DNA from: Primula veris | Lineage: Eukaryota; Streptophyta; Magnoliopsida; Ericales; Primulaceae | DNA length: 64,000 nt | Assembly: GCA_963682055.1 (NCBI GenBank) | Contig: OY821740.1 | Coordinates: forward strand, 10,750,814-10,814,813 | Direction of reading: 5' to 3' | Shown: piece by piece, positions 22,201-35,016 of the stretch | Position numbering within the stretch: the stretch's first letter is position 1 | Layout of the letters: each line of letters opens with the position of its first letter | Position numbers and translations under genes: made by a program | The notes under the pieces: model-generated | Databases searched by the model: none | Seen by the model: only the letters and a program-made list of their open reading frames with translations | What the model was told of the DNA's origin: nothing

Positions 22201-25200
22201 TTATCTCTCTATCAAAATTGGACCAAAACTTAAATAAATTTTGTAAACATAATGTATTTCTTAAATATGTTTGGAAGCACCACTAAAACATAGTTAATTT
22301 CGTTTTAGAAATTGGCCTTAATTTATCCTATGAATAAAGAAACTGCTCCCTTTGAAACTTTAATGCAATGATTTGGGCCACCTATGATTTCCAATACATG
22401 ACCTCATGTTTCACGTATGCTATCTCGTTTTCAAAACTATACATAAATGAACTATGATATATTATCCTAATTCCCAATCGTTATCACCTAGCTGTTTTCA
22501 CATAGTCACATATTTCTTCTCCTTTTCGTCTGGGTGCGCTTAAAAAATAAACCAACTACTTTCTAAGTAATATTTATTAGCATACATATAGTGACTAGTG
22601 AGACTTCAATGTTCGATCAGTATTGTAAACGAAAACAAGTGCTATAGGTATATTATAATATTATCTTATGATTAAATATTAGTAATCGTGTCCCACACGT
22701 TGTGTGTGCGGCACTAAATATAGAAAATATGTATAATTATGATATAAATATCTGGATAATAAAAAATATATATAGTTTAAAATTTATAAGAATTTTTGTT
22801 TGTTAAAAAGTGATAAATAATTTTATTAGTTTTTACTGTTTATATTTTTATAAGAATATAGTATTATTGTAATAATATAAAGGTGTAGAAGTATTTTTTT
22901 TTTAAAATGTCTAAATTGGACAGACTCATTTAAATTGGATTGCAATGAAAGTTGATGGATACAATTCAATAAACACATCATATCATATACATGTCAATTC
23001 TATTCCACGCATATATACACGCACTTATATTTATGTGAAAATGATGAAAGGTACATGCTATGTATACTATCTACCTACTTGATTAAATAAAACTCACACT
23101 ATAAAACACTTTTATTTTATAAATTAGTATATATGTTATATCATTAATTCTAGCTACTACATATGATGTTATTTAATGTTATTTCTTTTTACTATTTGTT
23201 TTTAAATTTGATTGTACATGATGCTACATTATATGTACCAAATCTTAAACAAAACTTGAGTTTCCGAAATTTTTAAAAATGAAGTATATTTTTATGTACT
23301 GATCAATGATTCTCCATGTATTTATATGCTTCATGCTTGACCAAGATCAATGAAAATTATATCAGGATGATGAGCTAAAATCTATAAAATGAAATTGACA
23401 CCGTGGATAATGTCACTTACAAGTTACAGAGGTTGAAATTTTTCACAATTGCAATGTCTGCAATTTAATTTGTTGCGCATTCTTGTTTGATCACAGTTCA
23501 CATGGCCTAGATTCCGCATCCAATTGTAAATGAAAATCCTTAAATGTGAGAGCTATAATTTAGGTAAATACCACATAATATATGCAAAATCTCTCATTAA
23601 TAGGCTAATAGCTAAGTAAGTAACACGTAGCAAAAGGTGCAATATTAGGAAAAATGTGGACATTGTGGTATGTGTTTTTGGACAAATATTAGTTGTGTTA
23701 TACAATACGCCAATTCTATTCTCTTACGCTGTTTACCCATGTTAAACCCCATTAAAAGTTATCGTGATGATATCGCTCATGTTCCGACATTTCAAGTGTT
23801 CTACGAGTAGATATATTAAATGGGTAGAGCTGAGCCCAACATCGCTAGACCAGCTCTGAAACCATGTTAAAACCCATATATTTTACCATTAAAATATCTT
23901 GTAATGATAAAAATGGATAATTGTTTATATAAATCACAGACTCGATCATTATCTAGTTAATGTTGAATAATATATATACTTTTAACAATTCATACATAAC
24001 ATGTACGTGTGCCGGCGTGCGTTCATGCAAAGTACTAGATTTTCAAGATCAGTTCATTTGAAAAATTACTCAGATATATCAAAATATGATATCCTTTAGA
24101 TAGTAAATATATTTGCCTTTCTTTTTATTTCTAGAAAAAAGAAGAATTTGCATGAGTGCTAAGTTTTTTTAATATATCACCCCACTAAACTTTATAATGT
24201 TAATTTTTAACTTTAGTGCCAATCTGAAGTTAGTGTGCGTGTGTCAGTCACAAACAAATCTAAAGCATGTACATATATAGAAATATATGTGTATCAAAGT
24301 TTAAACTAGTATCAAAGTCACAACCTTGGCCTTCTTTTTGTTTGAAGAAAAAGGAAGAATTTGCATGAGTGCTACGTACGTTTTTTTTAATATCATCCCA
24401 CTAAACTTTATATAATTAATGTTAATTTATAACCTTAGTGCCAATCTGAAGTTAGTGTGCGTGTGTCAGTCACAGGCAAATCTAAAGCATGTACATATAT
24501 AGAAATATGTGTGTCAAAGTTTAAACTAGCTAGTATTTCTAAAGAAAGGGTACATACATTTATAATTCCAGCTGAACAATGATAGTGAGCATGATAAAGT
24601 AAGGGTTTAGCCATTAGAGAAACATACTAATTGATCGTACGTACATGAACAGTTTAGGTAGAGATATATCATCTCATCGCACTATCAGGACACATGCCGA
24701 ACACAAGCAGTAGGGTCATACGACGAATCCATCTGTTGGGTTGGCCATGTCCAATCCACAGTAGAATATGTATTATTTGGTTCTAGGTTTGAAAAATCTA
24801 TGCCCGATAATAATGATTTACGTCCAGTTTGATGCACCGGCCATCTGAGTCGGGACCAAAGTAACTGCATTGGACCGTTCCCTGTATTCATATTTACCGG
24901 CCACTTGAACGCTGAACAATTTGCCGCCGATACAACTATATATAGATGATTATAAATAACTCTAACTCGGAGAAATTTTAAAGAAGCACGATGACTGTTT
25001 AATTGGTACTAGTACTTCAAAGAAACGAGCTACTTTAACATATAGATGATTTAGTACTAGTTCTTAATTTGCATTAATTGGTTTATTAACAATTAAATAT
25101 GGAGTATGATATGGTACTTAACAACATCTTATATATCTGCTTGATTTGTAGCTGTCGAGAAGCATTAGATTTGTTTACATTTTTTTTCCGTTGCATTATC

Positions 25201-25617
25201 AAGTGATGATAAAGTAATTTTTTTCTTTTCCGAGAAAATAGATTCTAACAATAATGTCAAGTTCTTTTTATATTTATCCTTTATTCAGAAAGATAAGGAA
25301 TTCACAACAATTTATGTATAATAGAGTATTGCATAGCTTTTTTATTCTTTTTTATCGTTCTTTTTTTTTTCTTTTTATACCAATTAACTCCTTTCCCGTT
25401 GGACGTTCTCAAATTAATTAAATCTGAATTCAACCTGAAACCCTACGCCATCCGATTACTATATAGATCTTTCAGTACGTACCGTGTCTCCACCTAGAAC
25501 ATTCTTTCCCACATAATCAATTATTATAAAATCTTGCAATTGCTTGTTTTTTTCTTCATATTTTTATTGGTTATTAACTATTAGCTAGGCTAGTATAGCT
25601 GATTCTTGCATGTTATT
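22201..25617. other. 3.4 kb AT-rich intergenic DNA
   Basis: No supported gene. At about 23850-23880, GACCAGCTCTGAAACCATGTT on the plus strand is close to the complement of a copia initiator-Met primer-binding site, suggesting a retrotransposon fragment. A roughly 190-bp duplication lies at 24.1-24.5 kb and is listed separately. The open frame at 24685-24891 (minus) has no recognisable domain. Confidence 0.4.
24130..24535. repeat. About 190-bp direct duplication
   Basis: The segments 24130-24318 and 24345-24535 share GAAGAATTTGCATGAGTGCTA, CCACTAAACTTTATA, TGCCAATCTGAAGTTAGTG and TCTAAAGCATGTACATATAT. They have small indels between them. Non-coding. Confidence 0.85.
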
Positions 25618-25810
25618 CACTACAAAATAATGTTTGATTTAGTGAGAGTCAAAAGCTGTCACAAGTCTGTCGCTAATTTAAAAAGCTGTCACAAATCTGT
25701 CGCAAATTGACTAAACTGTCACAAATCCGTCACAAAAACCGTCGCTAATAAGCTCGTAACAAAAAATACCGTCACTAATCCCGTCGCTATTTGGGTATTT
25801 TTTTGTAGTG
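25618..25810. mobile_element. CACTA-like MITE
   Basis: This 193-bp element has terminal inverted repeats CACTACAAAATA... and ...TTTTTTTGTAGTG. Inside are repeated subterminal motifs (CTGTCACAAATC, GTCGCTAAT, CCGTCGC), as in CACTA (En/Spm) transposons. TATT flanks both sides (25614-25617 and 25811-25814); the superfamily normally makes a 3-bp duplication, so the extra base may be chance. It has no coding capacity. Confidence 0.75.
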
Positions 25811-26024
25811 TATTGGACGAGTACAAGTTTAAACAAAATGGATTGAAGATTAAACAAAAAACTCTTGGTTCTTAACATTTGATCCTTAAATTATCTTAAT
25901 CGTATATCCCATGAAAAGAACAAAAGAAAGATATGAATGGGCAAATCTATGCCTTTTGGTGAAAATAAATGATATTGTTTTTTATTATGTTTGTATAACT
26001 TTAATTCAAAATAATAATTAAAAA

Positions 26025-26106
26025 GTCGCTTTGGCCGAGTGGTTAAGGCGTGTGCCTGCTAAGTACATGGGATTTTCCCGCGAGAGTTCGAATCTCTCAG
26101 GCGACG
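26025..26106 (+). tRNA. tRNA-Ser (anticodon GCU)
   Basis: An 82-nt sequence folds as a plant nuclear serine tRNA. The acceptor arm GTCGCTT pairs with AGGCGAC (one T-G pair), followed by discriminator G. The anticodon stem TGTGC/GTACA encloses loop CTGCTAA, giving anticodon GCU (26058-26060), which reads AGU/AGC. A long variable arm (GGGATTTTCCC) is typical of tRNA-Ser. The internal A box (GGCCGAGTGGTTAAGG) and B box (GAGTTCGAATC) are intact. TTTT and a longer T-run directly after the gene serve as the RNA polymerase III terminator. There is no intron and CCA is not encoded, as expected for a nuclear gene. Confidence 0.96.
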
Positions 26107-26120
26107 TTTTGTTTTTTTCT
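26107..26120 (+). terminator. Pol III terminator of tRNA-Ser
   Basis: TTTTGTTTTTTTCT immediately follows the tRNA discriminator base. A run of four or more T on the coding strand terminates RNA polymerase III. Confidence 0.85.
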
Positions 26121-28344
26121 CTTTTATTTTATGTTGCCACCATGAAATATCATAAAGTTGGGTTATAAATCAATAAAGCAGTATGCCATTTTTCTGTCGT
26201 TTAATTTATGAATAAATTAAGTGAACACAGTCGCCTTTTCCCTGTAGGTGGTTTACATACATCACATTCAACTAGCACTCGATGACATGACAAGTATTGA
26301 AAACGACTCCAAAATTAAGATGATGAATTTTGTTCAGGCATACTGCATTCTTCCTTGTTTATGGAGACGAAATGAAAGATCCAAACAAACCTGCTCCTTA
26401 TAAGCAGGGTGCCAGCAAACAAGGTGCAGTTTAGGCTCCATAAAATAATTTTCGCAAGTCATCTTTAAGTCAAGTAACAAGATCGACGAGCTTTTACAAC
26501 CAAGTGGTAAACAAGATCATTCGTTGTCTCACAACCTGATTTAATAATTAGGTGATCTGATAGGAATAGGATTAACATGTTTCACAACTTGATAGCTTGG
26601 CTTTTGCCGTAATGGCTAATGATATACAGACTAAAGTCACACTTTCAAATAACTTTTGCAGTGTTATTTTCCAAGAAATACATTCTTTAAGAAAAGACTC
26701 GACATGTTTTCTTAAATTAATGTGGAACCAACTCACATATGGCTCTTTCACAAAGCCATGTCAGTTGTTTTTGAGTTGCAAGTCAGCTCAAAATCTTTCA
26801 AGAACCACCTAGTTAACCAATAATGCATTTTTCTGTAAACCATCGCCGACTTTAATTTTACCCAGAATTAAACATTTCCCCTTCAACTTTAAAGTTTACA
26901 AAGCTGAGGATAAAGTAAGAAGCAAGCTTCTTCATACAAATCCAAAAAATAAAAAGTGTGGTTCACACATTATCTAGAACCGGGAAATCATCTAGGAAAG
27001 CTACCCCCTTTTTTCCGTTTCTTTCTTCTTCTTGTTTCTTTTCAGCAGTGAACTTTGTAAACACAACTGTACATGTAACATTATTGTGGTGCAAACACAT
27101 GCCCCTCCTATCGGAAATCGCATCTCAATATTTGACCAATCAGAACACAGAAGAATATGGAGTCTGGTTCAGTAGCCTTCTTATTTCCACAGAGAATGTC
27201 TAACCCATGTATCGAATTAAAACTTGTGCTCTCTAGAAGGAAATACACGAAAATAACAACTTCTTTTGCCGCTAATATTTTATGAATGAAAAATCAAATG
27301 AGTGTCTGCAAGAGTTTCAGAACCATTGAAAAGGCTCCAAGGCTGAGAGGCTTTCGCAAGAATCACCCGATTTGCTTGCTCTAGTTCTAATGGACATCTC
27401 AAACATGAAACACCTTTTGCCCGAATTGCACAACTATTCCACCCAGAACACTTGGTTCCACTAAGTGAGACCGTGAGAGTGTTCCGGTGTGTCATGCAGT
27501 CTCTGCGTCCCATATACATATCTGTGCTATATATAGGTACCAATTACCAACTAAAAAAATATGAAATGAGTGTGTTCAGAAACAATCTGTAAAGTCTAGG
27601 CATGTTCATATGTAGACCTTCAACATTGCATAATACTTTTGCAGGATTATGATACATAAGTAGCAGATTATTACAAAACTGGAGTAGCCAATAAGAAGTA
27701 ATACGATTCATAAGTACATAATTTTTTTGAATCTAAAAATTTACCTTAACTTCTTCTCACGTGGATGCTGTAGCATAATTCCTTGAAATATGCAAGCCAG
27801 AAAGGATGATGCTTAATCAATCATATAAACGAAACTTGACACAGAAGAGAAAGCACCAGTGCAGTACAATACATGAATAGAGTCTATGTTATGACTTATG
27901 AGAAACAACTCAAACGTAGTTAAAACAAAGTAATGCAAGCAACATGAACTTAATAAATTTATTATTTTATTTTGAATAACAAGTAAGAAATGGCGACGCT
28001 TAACCCATCATATATAAGTCTAGAAAAGAACAAGCCACAAAAGAAGTAGTCGTCACAGAAGTACAATACCTAAAGAATACTGTCTCTACAAGCCACAAAA
28101 GAAGTTATCATCACAGAAGTACAATACCTGAAGAGAATAGTGTCTCTACACAACTCGTTCAAAGTAGCTTAAAAAATGCAATCTAAAATAAACTATGAAG
28201 AATTGTTCCTTTTTGGTTTTCAATTAACAAAAATATCGCTAGCAGGAAGGCAACAGTAAAGATGCTACAACACCCAAAAGAAAGTTAAATGAAACAGAGG
28301 GAGAGAACTACAGAAATCCGCGTACAAATCCGAAGTGACTAGAT
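26121..28344. other. 2.2 kb with scattered coding-like fragments, no gene model
   Basis: Several short open stretches look protein-like and sit next to plausible splice signals. One is plus-strand after TTTTGTTCAG at 26337, reading VYGDEMKDPNKPAPYKQGAS to a stop. Another is minus-strand at about 27110-26965, reading TVVFTKFTAEKKQEEERNGK to a stop. A third is a minus-strand 87-codon frame at 27543-27280. They are on different strands, too short to judge and match no family I recognise. A 61-bp tandem duplication lies at 28.03-28.15 kb. A decayed or low-confidence gene cannot be excluded. Confidence 0.25.
28029..28150. repeat. 61-bp tandem duplication
   Basis: Two adjacent copies of CAAGCCACAAAAGAAGT...CACAGAAGTACAATACC...TGTCTCTAC. 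They lie about 200 bp left of the copia element. Confidence 0.85.
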
Positions 28345-28742
28345 TGTTGGGAAGTATTTAAAGGGATCGGGAAGGCTAAAACCGAAAACACACGAACCGA
28401 AATATAAAAGGGGGAAAAGAACATTTTATATATATTTTTCTTCTTTTTTTGGTGGTGATACAAATGGTGGAAATACCACCTATTTATAGTATTTCTCCAC
28501 CACAAACAACGGTGGAGATCAAAACAATCTGACGGTCCAAAATCGTCTCTAAAATTTTCTAAGCATATTCTTTATAATATTCTACTCAAGGACTATTCTA
28601 GATACTTTTAGAACTTGTAGAATAATCTAGAAATTGGGCTAGTTTATTCTAATTAAATAGAAGCCCCAAAAAACTTATTAGCCCAACAAAAATAAACTAA
28701 TGGACCAAATAAAATAAAACCAAACAACTTATAATTTCAACA
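28345..28742 (-). repeat. 3' LTR of the copia element
   Basis: 398 bp, TGTTGG...TTTCAACA, adjacent to the polypurine tract in 28743-28757. A CTATTTATAGTATTTC box near 28480 is a possible TATA region on either strand. Confidence 0.95.
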
Positions 28743-28749
28743 CTCCCCC

Positions 28750-31700
28750 TTAAGCTTGTTTGGTAAGTCCGAGCAAATTTCTCAATATTCGAAAGTATTC
28801 GTACTTGAGCGCCTTTGTAAAAATATCCGCAACTTGATCTTGTGACTTCGTATACTTCACTTCAACATCATTTCTTTCAATACATTCACGAATAAAATGA
28901 TAGCGCGTATCGATGTGCTTACTTCGGTCATGGAACACGGGATTCTTAGCGAGGGCTATCGCGGACTTATTGTCAACAAATACTTTTGTCGCTTCATTTT
29001 GTGGCATCCCCAATTCCTTCAATAAATTTCGTAACCAAATTGCATGGCAAATACACGAATTAGCGGCAACATACTCGGCTTCACAAGTAGAAAGTGTCAC
29101 GATGGTTTGTTTTTTCGAACTCCAAGTAAAAGCCGTATCCCCCATATAAAAAACAAATCCACTAGTACTTTTTCGATCGTCTATATCGCCTCCCCAATCG
29201 CTATCACTATAGCCGATCAACTCAAAATTATTAGAAAACGAATAATTCAACCCAAAATCAACCGTACCTTTTATATAACGGAGGATTCGTTTCGCGGCCT
29301 TCCAATGCATCAAAGTTGGAGCTTCCATATAGCGGCTTATAAGACCAACTCCATACAAAATATCCGGTCTCGTAATAGTTAAGTATCGTAAGCTTCCAAC
29401 TAAACTTTTGAAAAATGTTGGGTCCACACTTTCGTCTTCAAAGTATTTCGACAACTTTGTAGCGCAATCCACCGGCGTATTTATCGGCTTACACCCTTCC
29501 ATTTTAAACCTTTTAAGAATATTTTTTGCATAACCTTCTTGCGAAATAAAAATTCCCTTTTCGTTTTGTTTCACTTCAATTCCAAGGTAATACGACATAA
29601 GCCCAATATCCGTCATTTCAAATTCTCGACTCATTACCCTTTTAAAATCCTCAAATAATTTTGGATTGTTTCCAGTAAAAATCAAATCATCAACATAAAG
29701 GCAAACAATCAACACATCACCATTTTTATCCATTTTCACATAAAGAGAATGCTCATGGGGACACTTTATAAAATCATTTTCTTGGAAATACTTATCAATC
29801 CTAGTATTCCAAGCTCGGGGGGCTTGTTTTAAACCGTAAAGCGCTTTTTTCAATTTTAAAACTTTATTTTCATGCCCTTTAATTTCATAACCCGGTGGTT
29901 GTTGCAAATAAACTTCTTCTTCTAAGTTGCCATTTAAAAATGCCGATTTCACATCCATTTGATTTATTTTCCATTTATTTTGAGCGGCTAAAGAAATTAA
30001 AAATCTTATAGTTTCAAGACGGGCTACGGGAGCGAATACCTCGTCATAATCGATGCCGGCCTTTTGGTTGTATCCTTTTGCGACCAACCTTGCTTTATAT
30101 TTTTCGGTTTCTCCTCTTGCATTCTTTTTCTCCTTATAAACCCACTTAGCGCCAATAGCTTTGTGGCCTTTCGGTAAATCCGCCAATTCCCATGTATCAT
30201 TTTTTATTATCGAGTTCATTTCTTCATCCATAGCATTCCTCCAATTTTTATTTTGCATTGCTTCTCCAAGACCTATAGGTTCACAACCCGCAAATAGACA
30301 AAAAAGAGTAATATTATCAATAGGTTCGGTTACCTCGTATAACTCTTGTAAGGTCTGGTAACGCGGTGGTCTTTCGCTCAAATTTTCATCAATCGGGGAT
30401 ACTTGGCCTTGTGATTGGGGTGATGAAGGTGGAGTATTTGGCTCTTCTTCTCTTTCAACTTGCTCATCATCTTCATCGCTATAATAAGGGAAAAAATCAT
30501 AGTCTTCATCCGTTTTGTACCATTCCCATGTTCCCTCTTCATCGAATTCAACATCTCGGCTCACGACAAATTTCCCATTGTCCGGATTATATAGCTTATA
30601 GCATTTCGCCCTCGAATCGTAACCGATGAAAATAAACTTTTCGCTTTTATCATCTAGTTTGGACTTTTTTGGTCCGGGACATGAGCATACGCAATGCTCC
30701 CAAAAACTCTCAAATGAGATATAACCGGCTTTCTTTCGCTCCATGCTTCTTCGGGGGTTTTTCCCCAAACACTTCGAGACGGGGAACGGTTCGATAGATA
30801 AACCGCACTATCAACCGCTTCGGCCCAAAACTCTTTTGGAACATTTTTACTTTTAAGCATGCTACGGGCCATATTTAAAAGAGATCGATTTTTTCTTTCA
30901 ACAACCCCGTTTTGTTGTGGGGTATAAGGAACCGTCAAAGGACGAAAGATTCCATTTTCTTCACAATATTTTTCAAAATCATTCGAGATAAATTCTCCCC
31001 CTCGATCCGATCTCATAGCCTTTATTTTTTGGCCGCTTTCATTTTCAACAAGAGCTTTAAATTTTTTGAAAGCATCAAAAACATCGGATTTTTGTTTCAA
31101 AAAATAAGCCCAAGTCTTTCGACTAAAATCATCAATAAAAAGGGCAAAATAATTACTTTTTCCGAGAGAACTTGGCTTAATAGGGCCGCAAATATCTGTA
31201 TGTACAAGCTCTAACGGCTTTTTAGCTCTTGTACTTGATTCTTTCGGAAAACTTTTTCTCGGTTGTTTTCCAAACAAGCATCCTTCACATAGTTCATCAA
31301 CATGATCGATATGGGGTAGACCTTTCACCATATTTTTATTACTCAACAACTTTAATCCCCCAAAATTAAGATGGCCAAATCTCAAATGCCAAAGCCACGT
31401 TTTTTCTTTAAAACACGCTTTCAATCATTTAGCCCCACCATTATTTATATTCAACGAAAACATTCTATTTTTCGACATCGGGACTTTTGCAACCAAATTT
31501 CCATTTTTATCTCGCAATAAAAGACTAAGATTCTTCATATGGATATCATAGCCTTTTTCCAAAAGTTGTCCCAAACTCAAAATATTAGATTTCATATTTG
31601 GCACATAATAAACATTTGAGATAAAATCATTTTCTCCATTTTTCAATTGGATTAAAACTTTCCCTTTTTCTTTTACCGGAATTTTAGATTCATCACCAAA

Positions 31701-32792
31701 ATAAATATCCCCATTTACCGTTTCATCAAGCTCGGTAAATATATTTTTATTTCCGCACATATGGTTGCTAGCCCCCGTGTCTAAATACCACGTTTTATTT
31801 TCTCCATTTTCATTTCCTTTATGCGCAAATAAAAGTGTAGACTGTTCATCATTTTCTTTAGCAAAATTGGACCTTTTCTCAACTTTATTAGAACCGGATC
31901 TACACTCTGAAGCGTAATGACCAAATTTTTGACAATTATAACATTTTATTTGAGATTTATCATACCTCGGTTTCCCACTTTGATTAAAATTTCCCCCTCT
32001 TCCACGGCCTCTCGTCGGGTAAGAGTTTTGTCTCCTTTCTTCCTTTTCGAAATAGTTGTAACCACCTCGGCCATAACTTTGACCTCGGCCTTTTCCTCGT
32101 TGGCTTTTCGGGTTGCCAAAACTTTTCTTGTTCATGCTAAACTTCGTTTGGAGAGCTTGTTCGAGCGGCTCTTCTTTGACAACTCTTTTGTTGAGTTTGT
32201 CTTCATGGGCTTGGAGCGAGCCCAAAAGTTGATCCACGGTCATAGATTCTACGTCTTTAGATTTCTCGATGGCCACAACAATATAATCTCACTTAGAATC
32301 TAAAGACCGTAGAATTTTTTCGACAACACGAGTGTCATCTAAATCTTCTCCGAATCTTTTCATTTGATTGACGACCGTTTGAACTCGAGAAAAATAGTCG
32401 TCAACCGATTCAGAGGCTTTCATACGTAATGCCTCAAAATCACCACGTAAGGTTTGTAGTCGAACCTTTTTCACCTTGTCAACTCCTTTAAAAGAGTTTT
32501 CCAAGATATCCCACGCTTGTTTACTCGTGGTTGCACACGCCACCTTTTGAAACATCACTTCATCCAAAGCTTGATGGATGATGGTGAGAGCCTTCCGATC
32601 CTTCTTCTTCAATTCCTTCAACGCCTCCCTTTGGGCTTGAGTTTGGGTGGCGCCTACTCCAGGTTCGTCATACCCGCTCTCTACGATTTTCCATACGTCT
32701 TGGGAACCGAGGAACACTTTCATTCGTATGTTCCAATTATCGTAAAAATCCTTCTTAAGTGTGGGGATGAAGGGGGTCATACCTCCGGCCAT
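28750..32792 (-). pseudogene. Copia gag-pol polyprotein, three lesions
   Basis: Read on the minus strand. Gag starts at the ATG at 32792, just inside the primer-binding site, and contains an UBN2-type Gag region. It continues after a TGA (near 32287) to the zinc knuckle CYNCQKFGHYASEC and the protease motif WYLDTGASNHMCG. A second TGA (near 31423) precedes the pre-integrase HLRFGHLN and the integrase core, with LVHTDICG, DDFSRKTW and VVERKN. A one-base deletion near 30660-30670 shifts the frame just after the integrase. The final 672-codon frame (30768-28750) holds RT with CLYVDD and RNase H with YSDSDWGGD and STCEAEYVA, ending at the polypurine tract. The rest is well preserved, so decay is recent. 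It cannot make a full polyprotein without readthrough. Confidence 0.93.
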
Positions 32793-32806
32793 TTTGAGAC
32801 CGACAG

Positions 32807-32819
32807 GCTCTGATACCAC
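32807..32819 (-). promoter_or_regulatory. Copia primer-binding site
   Basis: On the minus strand TGGTATCAGAGCC lies directly next to the 5' LTR. It is complementary to the 3' end of initiator tRNA-Met, the standard primer of plant copia elements. Confidence 0.92.
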
Positions 32820-33215
32820 TGTTGGAAAGTATTTAAAGGGATCGGGAAGGCTAAAACCGAAAACACACGAACCGAAATATAAAAGGGGAAAAAAAACCTT
32901 TTATATATATATTTTTTTTTTTTTTGTGGTGATACAAATGGTGGAAGTACCACCTATTTATACTATTTCTCCACCGCAAACAATGGTGGAGATCAAAACA
33001 ATCTGACGGTCCAAAATCGTCTCTAGAATTTTCTAAGCATATTCTTTATAATATTCTACTCAATGACTATTCTAGATACTTTTAGAACTTGTAGAATAAT
33101 CTAGAAATTGGGCTAGTTTATTCTAATTACATAGAAGCCCAAAAAACTTATTGGCCCAACAAAAATAAACTAATGGATTAAATAAAATAAAACCAAACAA
33201 TTTATAATTTCAACA
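32820..33215 (-). repeat. 5' LTR of the copia element
   Basis: 396 bp, TGTTGG...TTTCAACA. Differences from the 3' LTR include several substitutions and length changes in the T-run around 32910. Confidence 0.95.
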
Positions 33216-34750
33216 TGGATTTGGTGCTACTTGCCCAGTCAAACAAGTATAAGGCATATACCTCGTCCAGACTAACATATCTGTACATGAAATATATGAT
33301 CATTCTCACCTCTGAAATTCTGATAGCTCCAAATTAACATGTCTTGTTTACTACCCTGCAAACAGCTGCCTATATGTATTGAGCATACAAATAGTAAACC
33401 TATGCTGCAACCTGGCAAGATTTCCCACACATAAAATATCGAAAATGGCGAATTTCAGTGTATCAATGGACAACGATATTTCTGAGTAAGCAAAACCCAT
33501 AATTAACTGAAATAAGGAATTAAACCCTTTCGGCTTTGGCTTTCTCCCTCTAGTGTGTATATATTTAAGATAGGCACAACTTAGATGGAATGTGCACTTA
33601 CTCGGTCACTCAAGTTAGAAGATCGTCACGCTTTTACATAATTTACCTAGGTTTCATTTCACCTCCACAGAGACTACAGAAAACATAGTAGATTAGTAGT
33701 TTAGAAACAAACCTCTCAATTCATTCATTTAACATCTTAAATAAGTATATTCACCTTAATACTAAAGAGATTTACCGAAGATTTTATCTTTTTCAGAGAA
33801 AATGAATACAGAACATCCATTTTACCCTTTATCATTGCAACGAGATTAAGCAGTGTGGTCATATTCGTGGCTTGAAATATATCCGTAAATATATCCGTTG
33901 CTACACACTTTATAATGAAACAAAACTCGATGTCCCTACCTCGCTTTAATCATCAAAACAAATCACAAAACCTTCCTTCAACCGTTTGATGAAGCTAATT
34001 GCAACATAGGGAGTCCATGAGACAATTGAACATCTCTAACTTTCACAATATCAAAACTGTACCATTATAATTTCAGTAACAAACATTTACACCTTTCATT
34101 GCCCACCCAAAGTTCATAAGCAATTCCCCTTATGGATCTCTTAGTTCTGGCACTGCTAGCCCCCGGATCAACTCCTCTAATGCTGTCAAGAAACACACTG
34201 GCGTAAAACTTGAAACTCCAGTTCATTGTAAATACTAAAAATTTGTTCTTCCCCATACAGAATTACCTTCCGCACCTCCTCGTCGAAAACTTCTGGCACA
34301 ATAAATAGGCTATCAACTTCTATAGCAATACTCCACACTTGCATACTTTTGCCAGGACTCCACTACCAGGTTATGTAAAATTGATATGCATTTACATTAT
34401 AGTATACATGGACCTATGGCTTGTCTCACACGACACTTTTGACTTCTTTTTAAGTGTACATGCATCGTAACAAATTATTTGTAAAATTGTTGCCAAGTGA
34501 CATCTTCGATCCATAGTCAAGATATAGAAAGAAACTTCGAGACAATAAAGTTGTGACATTTTACTCGTTTTTTAGTAAACTAGTATCATTTAGTGGTAAC
34601 ATTTTCCCTCAATTTTTGTTTGTGTACGGTTTGATACAACGCACCACCTAGAAGCCGACCGGGTCAGTTAAAAAGTTTCTCTTACTCTTATTTTTCTTTC
34701 TTTGGAGTTAAAAGAAATTATCAAACTGCTTTTAATTTGGACAAACAAAA
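33216..34750. other. 1.5 kb intergenic, no gene model
   Basis: No family recognised. A minus-strand frame at about 34350-34190 reads IAIEVDSLFIVPEVFDEEVR and stays open for some 50 codons, and a second frame at 34256-34065 is also open. Both have no start context, partner exon or homology I can name. They may be chance or a gene fragment. Confidence 0.25.
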
Positions 34751-34751
34751 A

Positions 34752-35016
34752 TGATGCAAAAAAAAGAAAAAAAGGCAAATGGAACGAAAAGTCAAGTTTG
34801 CAATCTATGCACAAAAATGAACTTTTTATGTATATGTTGCCCTTTTGCTGTCCACGATAGGGAAGTCATATTTAGTTTGTTCACGATGCAAAAAAAGAAA
34901 AAAAGGCAAATGGAACGAAAAGTCAAGCTTGCAATCTATGCACAAAAATGAACTTTTTATATGTATGTGTTGCCCTTTTGCTGTCCACTATAGGGAAGTG
35001 ATATTTAGTTTGTTCT
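34752..35016. repeat. 132-bp tandem duplication
   Basis: Two adjacent, nearly identical copies run from GATGCAAAAAAAAGAAAAAA to ATATTTAGTTTGTTC. Shared blocks include GGCAAATGGAACGAAAAGTC and GCCCTTTTGCTGTCCAC. Confidence 0.9.

Larger units (their letters stand above)
28345..33215 (-). mobile_element. Ty1/copia retrotransposon, nearly complete
   Basis: A 4.87-kb element transcribed on the minus strand. The 5' LTR is 32820-33215 and the 3' LTR 28345-28742 (396 and 398 bp, about 95% alike), both TGTTGG...CAACA. Next to the 5' LTR is TGGTATCAGAGC, complementary to initiator tRNA-Met. Next to the 3' LTR is the polypurine tract AAGGGGGAG. The domain order gag - protease - integrase - RT - RNase H is that of Ty1/copia. 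The flanks TAGAT and TGGAT match at four of five bases and are the likely target duplication. Two in-frame TGA codons and one 1-base deletion disable this copy. LTR divergence makes it older than the LARD at 8.9 kb. Confidence 0.95.

Noticed and set aside
26338..26433. Plus-strand terminal exon reading VYGDEMKDPNKPAP
   Set aside because: The composition is attractive and an acceptor precedes it, but there is no upstream partner exon between the tRNA and this point and no family match; it is left as unassigned.
29044..29382. Open frames on the plus strand inside the copia element
   Set aside because: They are antisense shadows of the reverse transcriptase and RNase H coding strand.
34190..34350. 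Minus-strand exon reading DSLFIVPEVFDEEVR
   Set aside because: An open stretch of about 50 codons is expected by chance at this scale, and no consistent splice partners were found.
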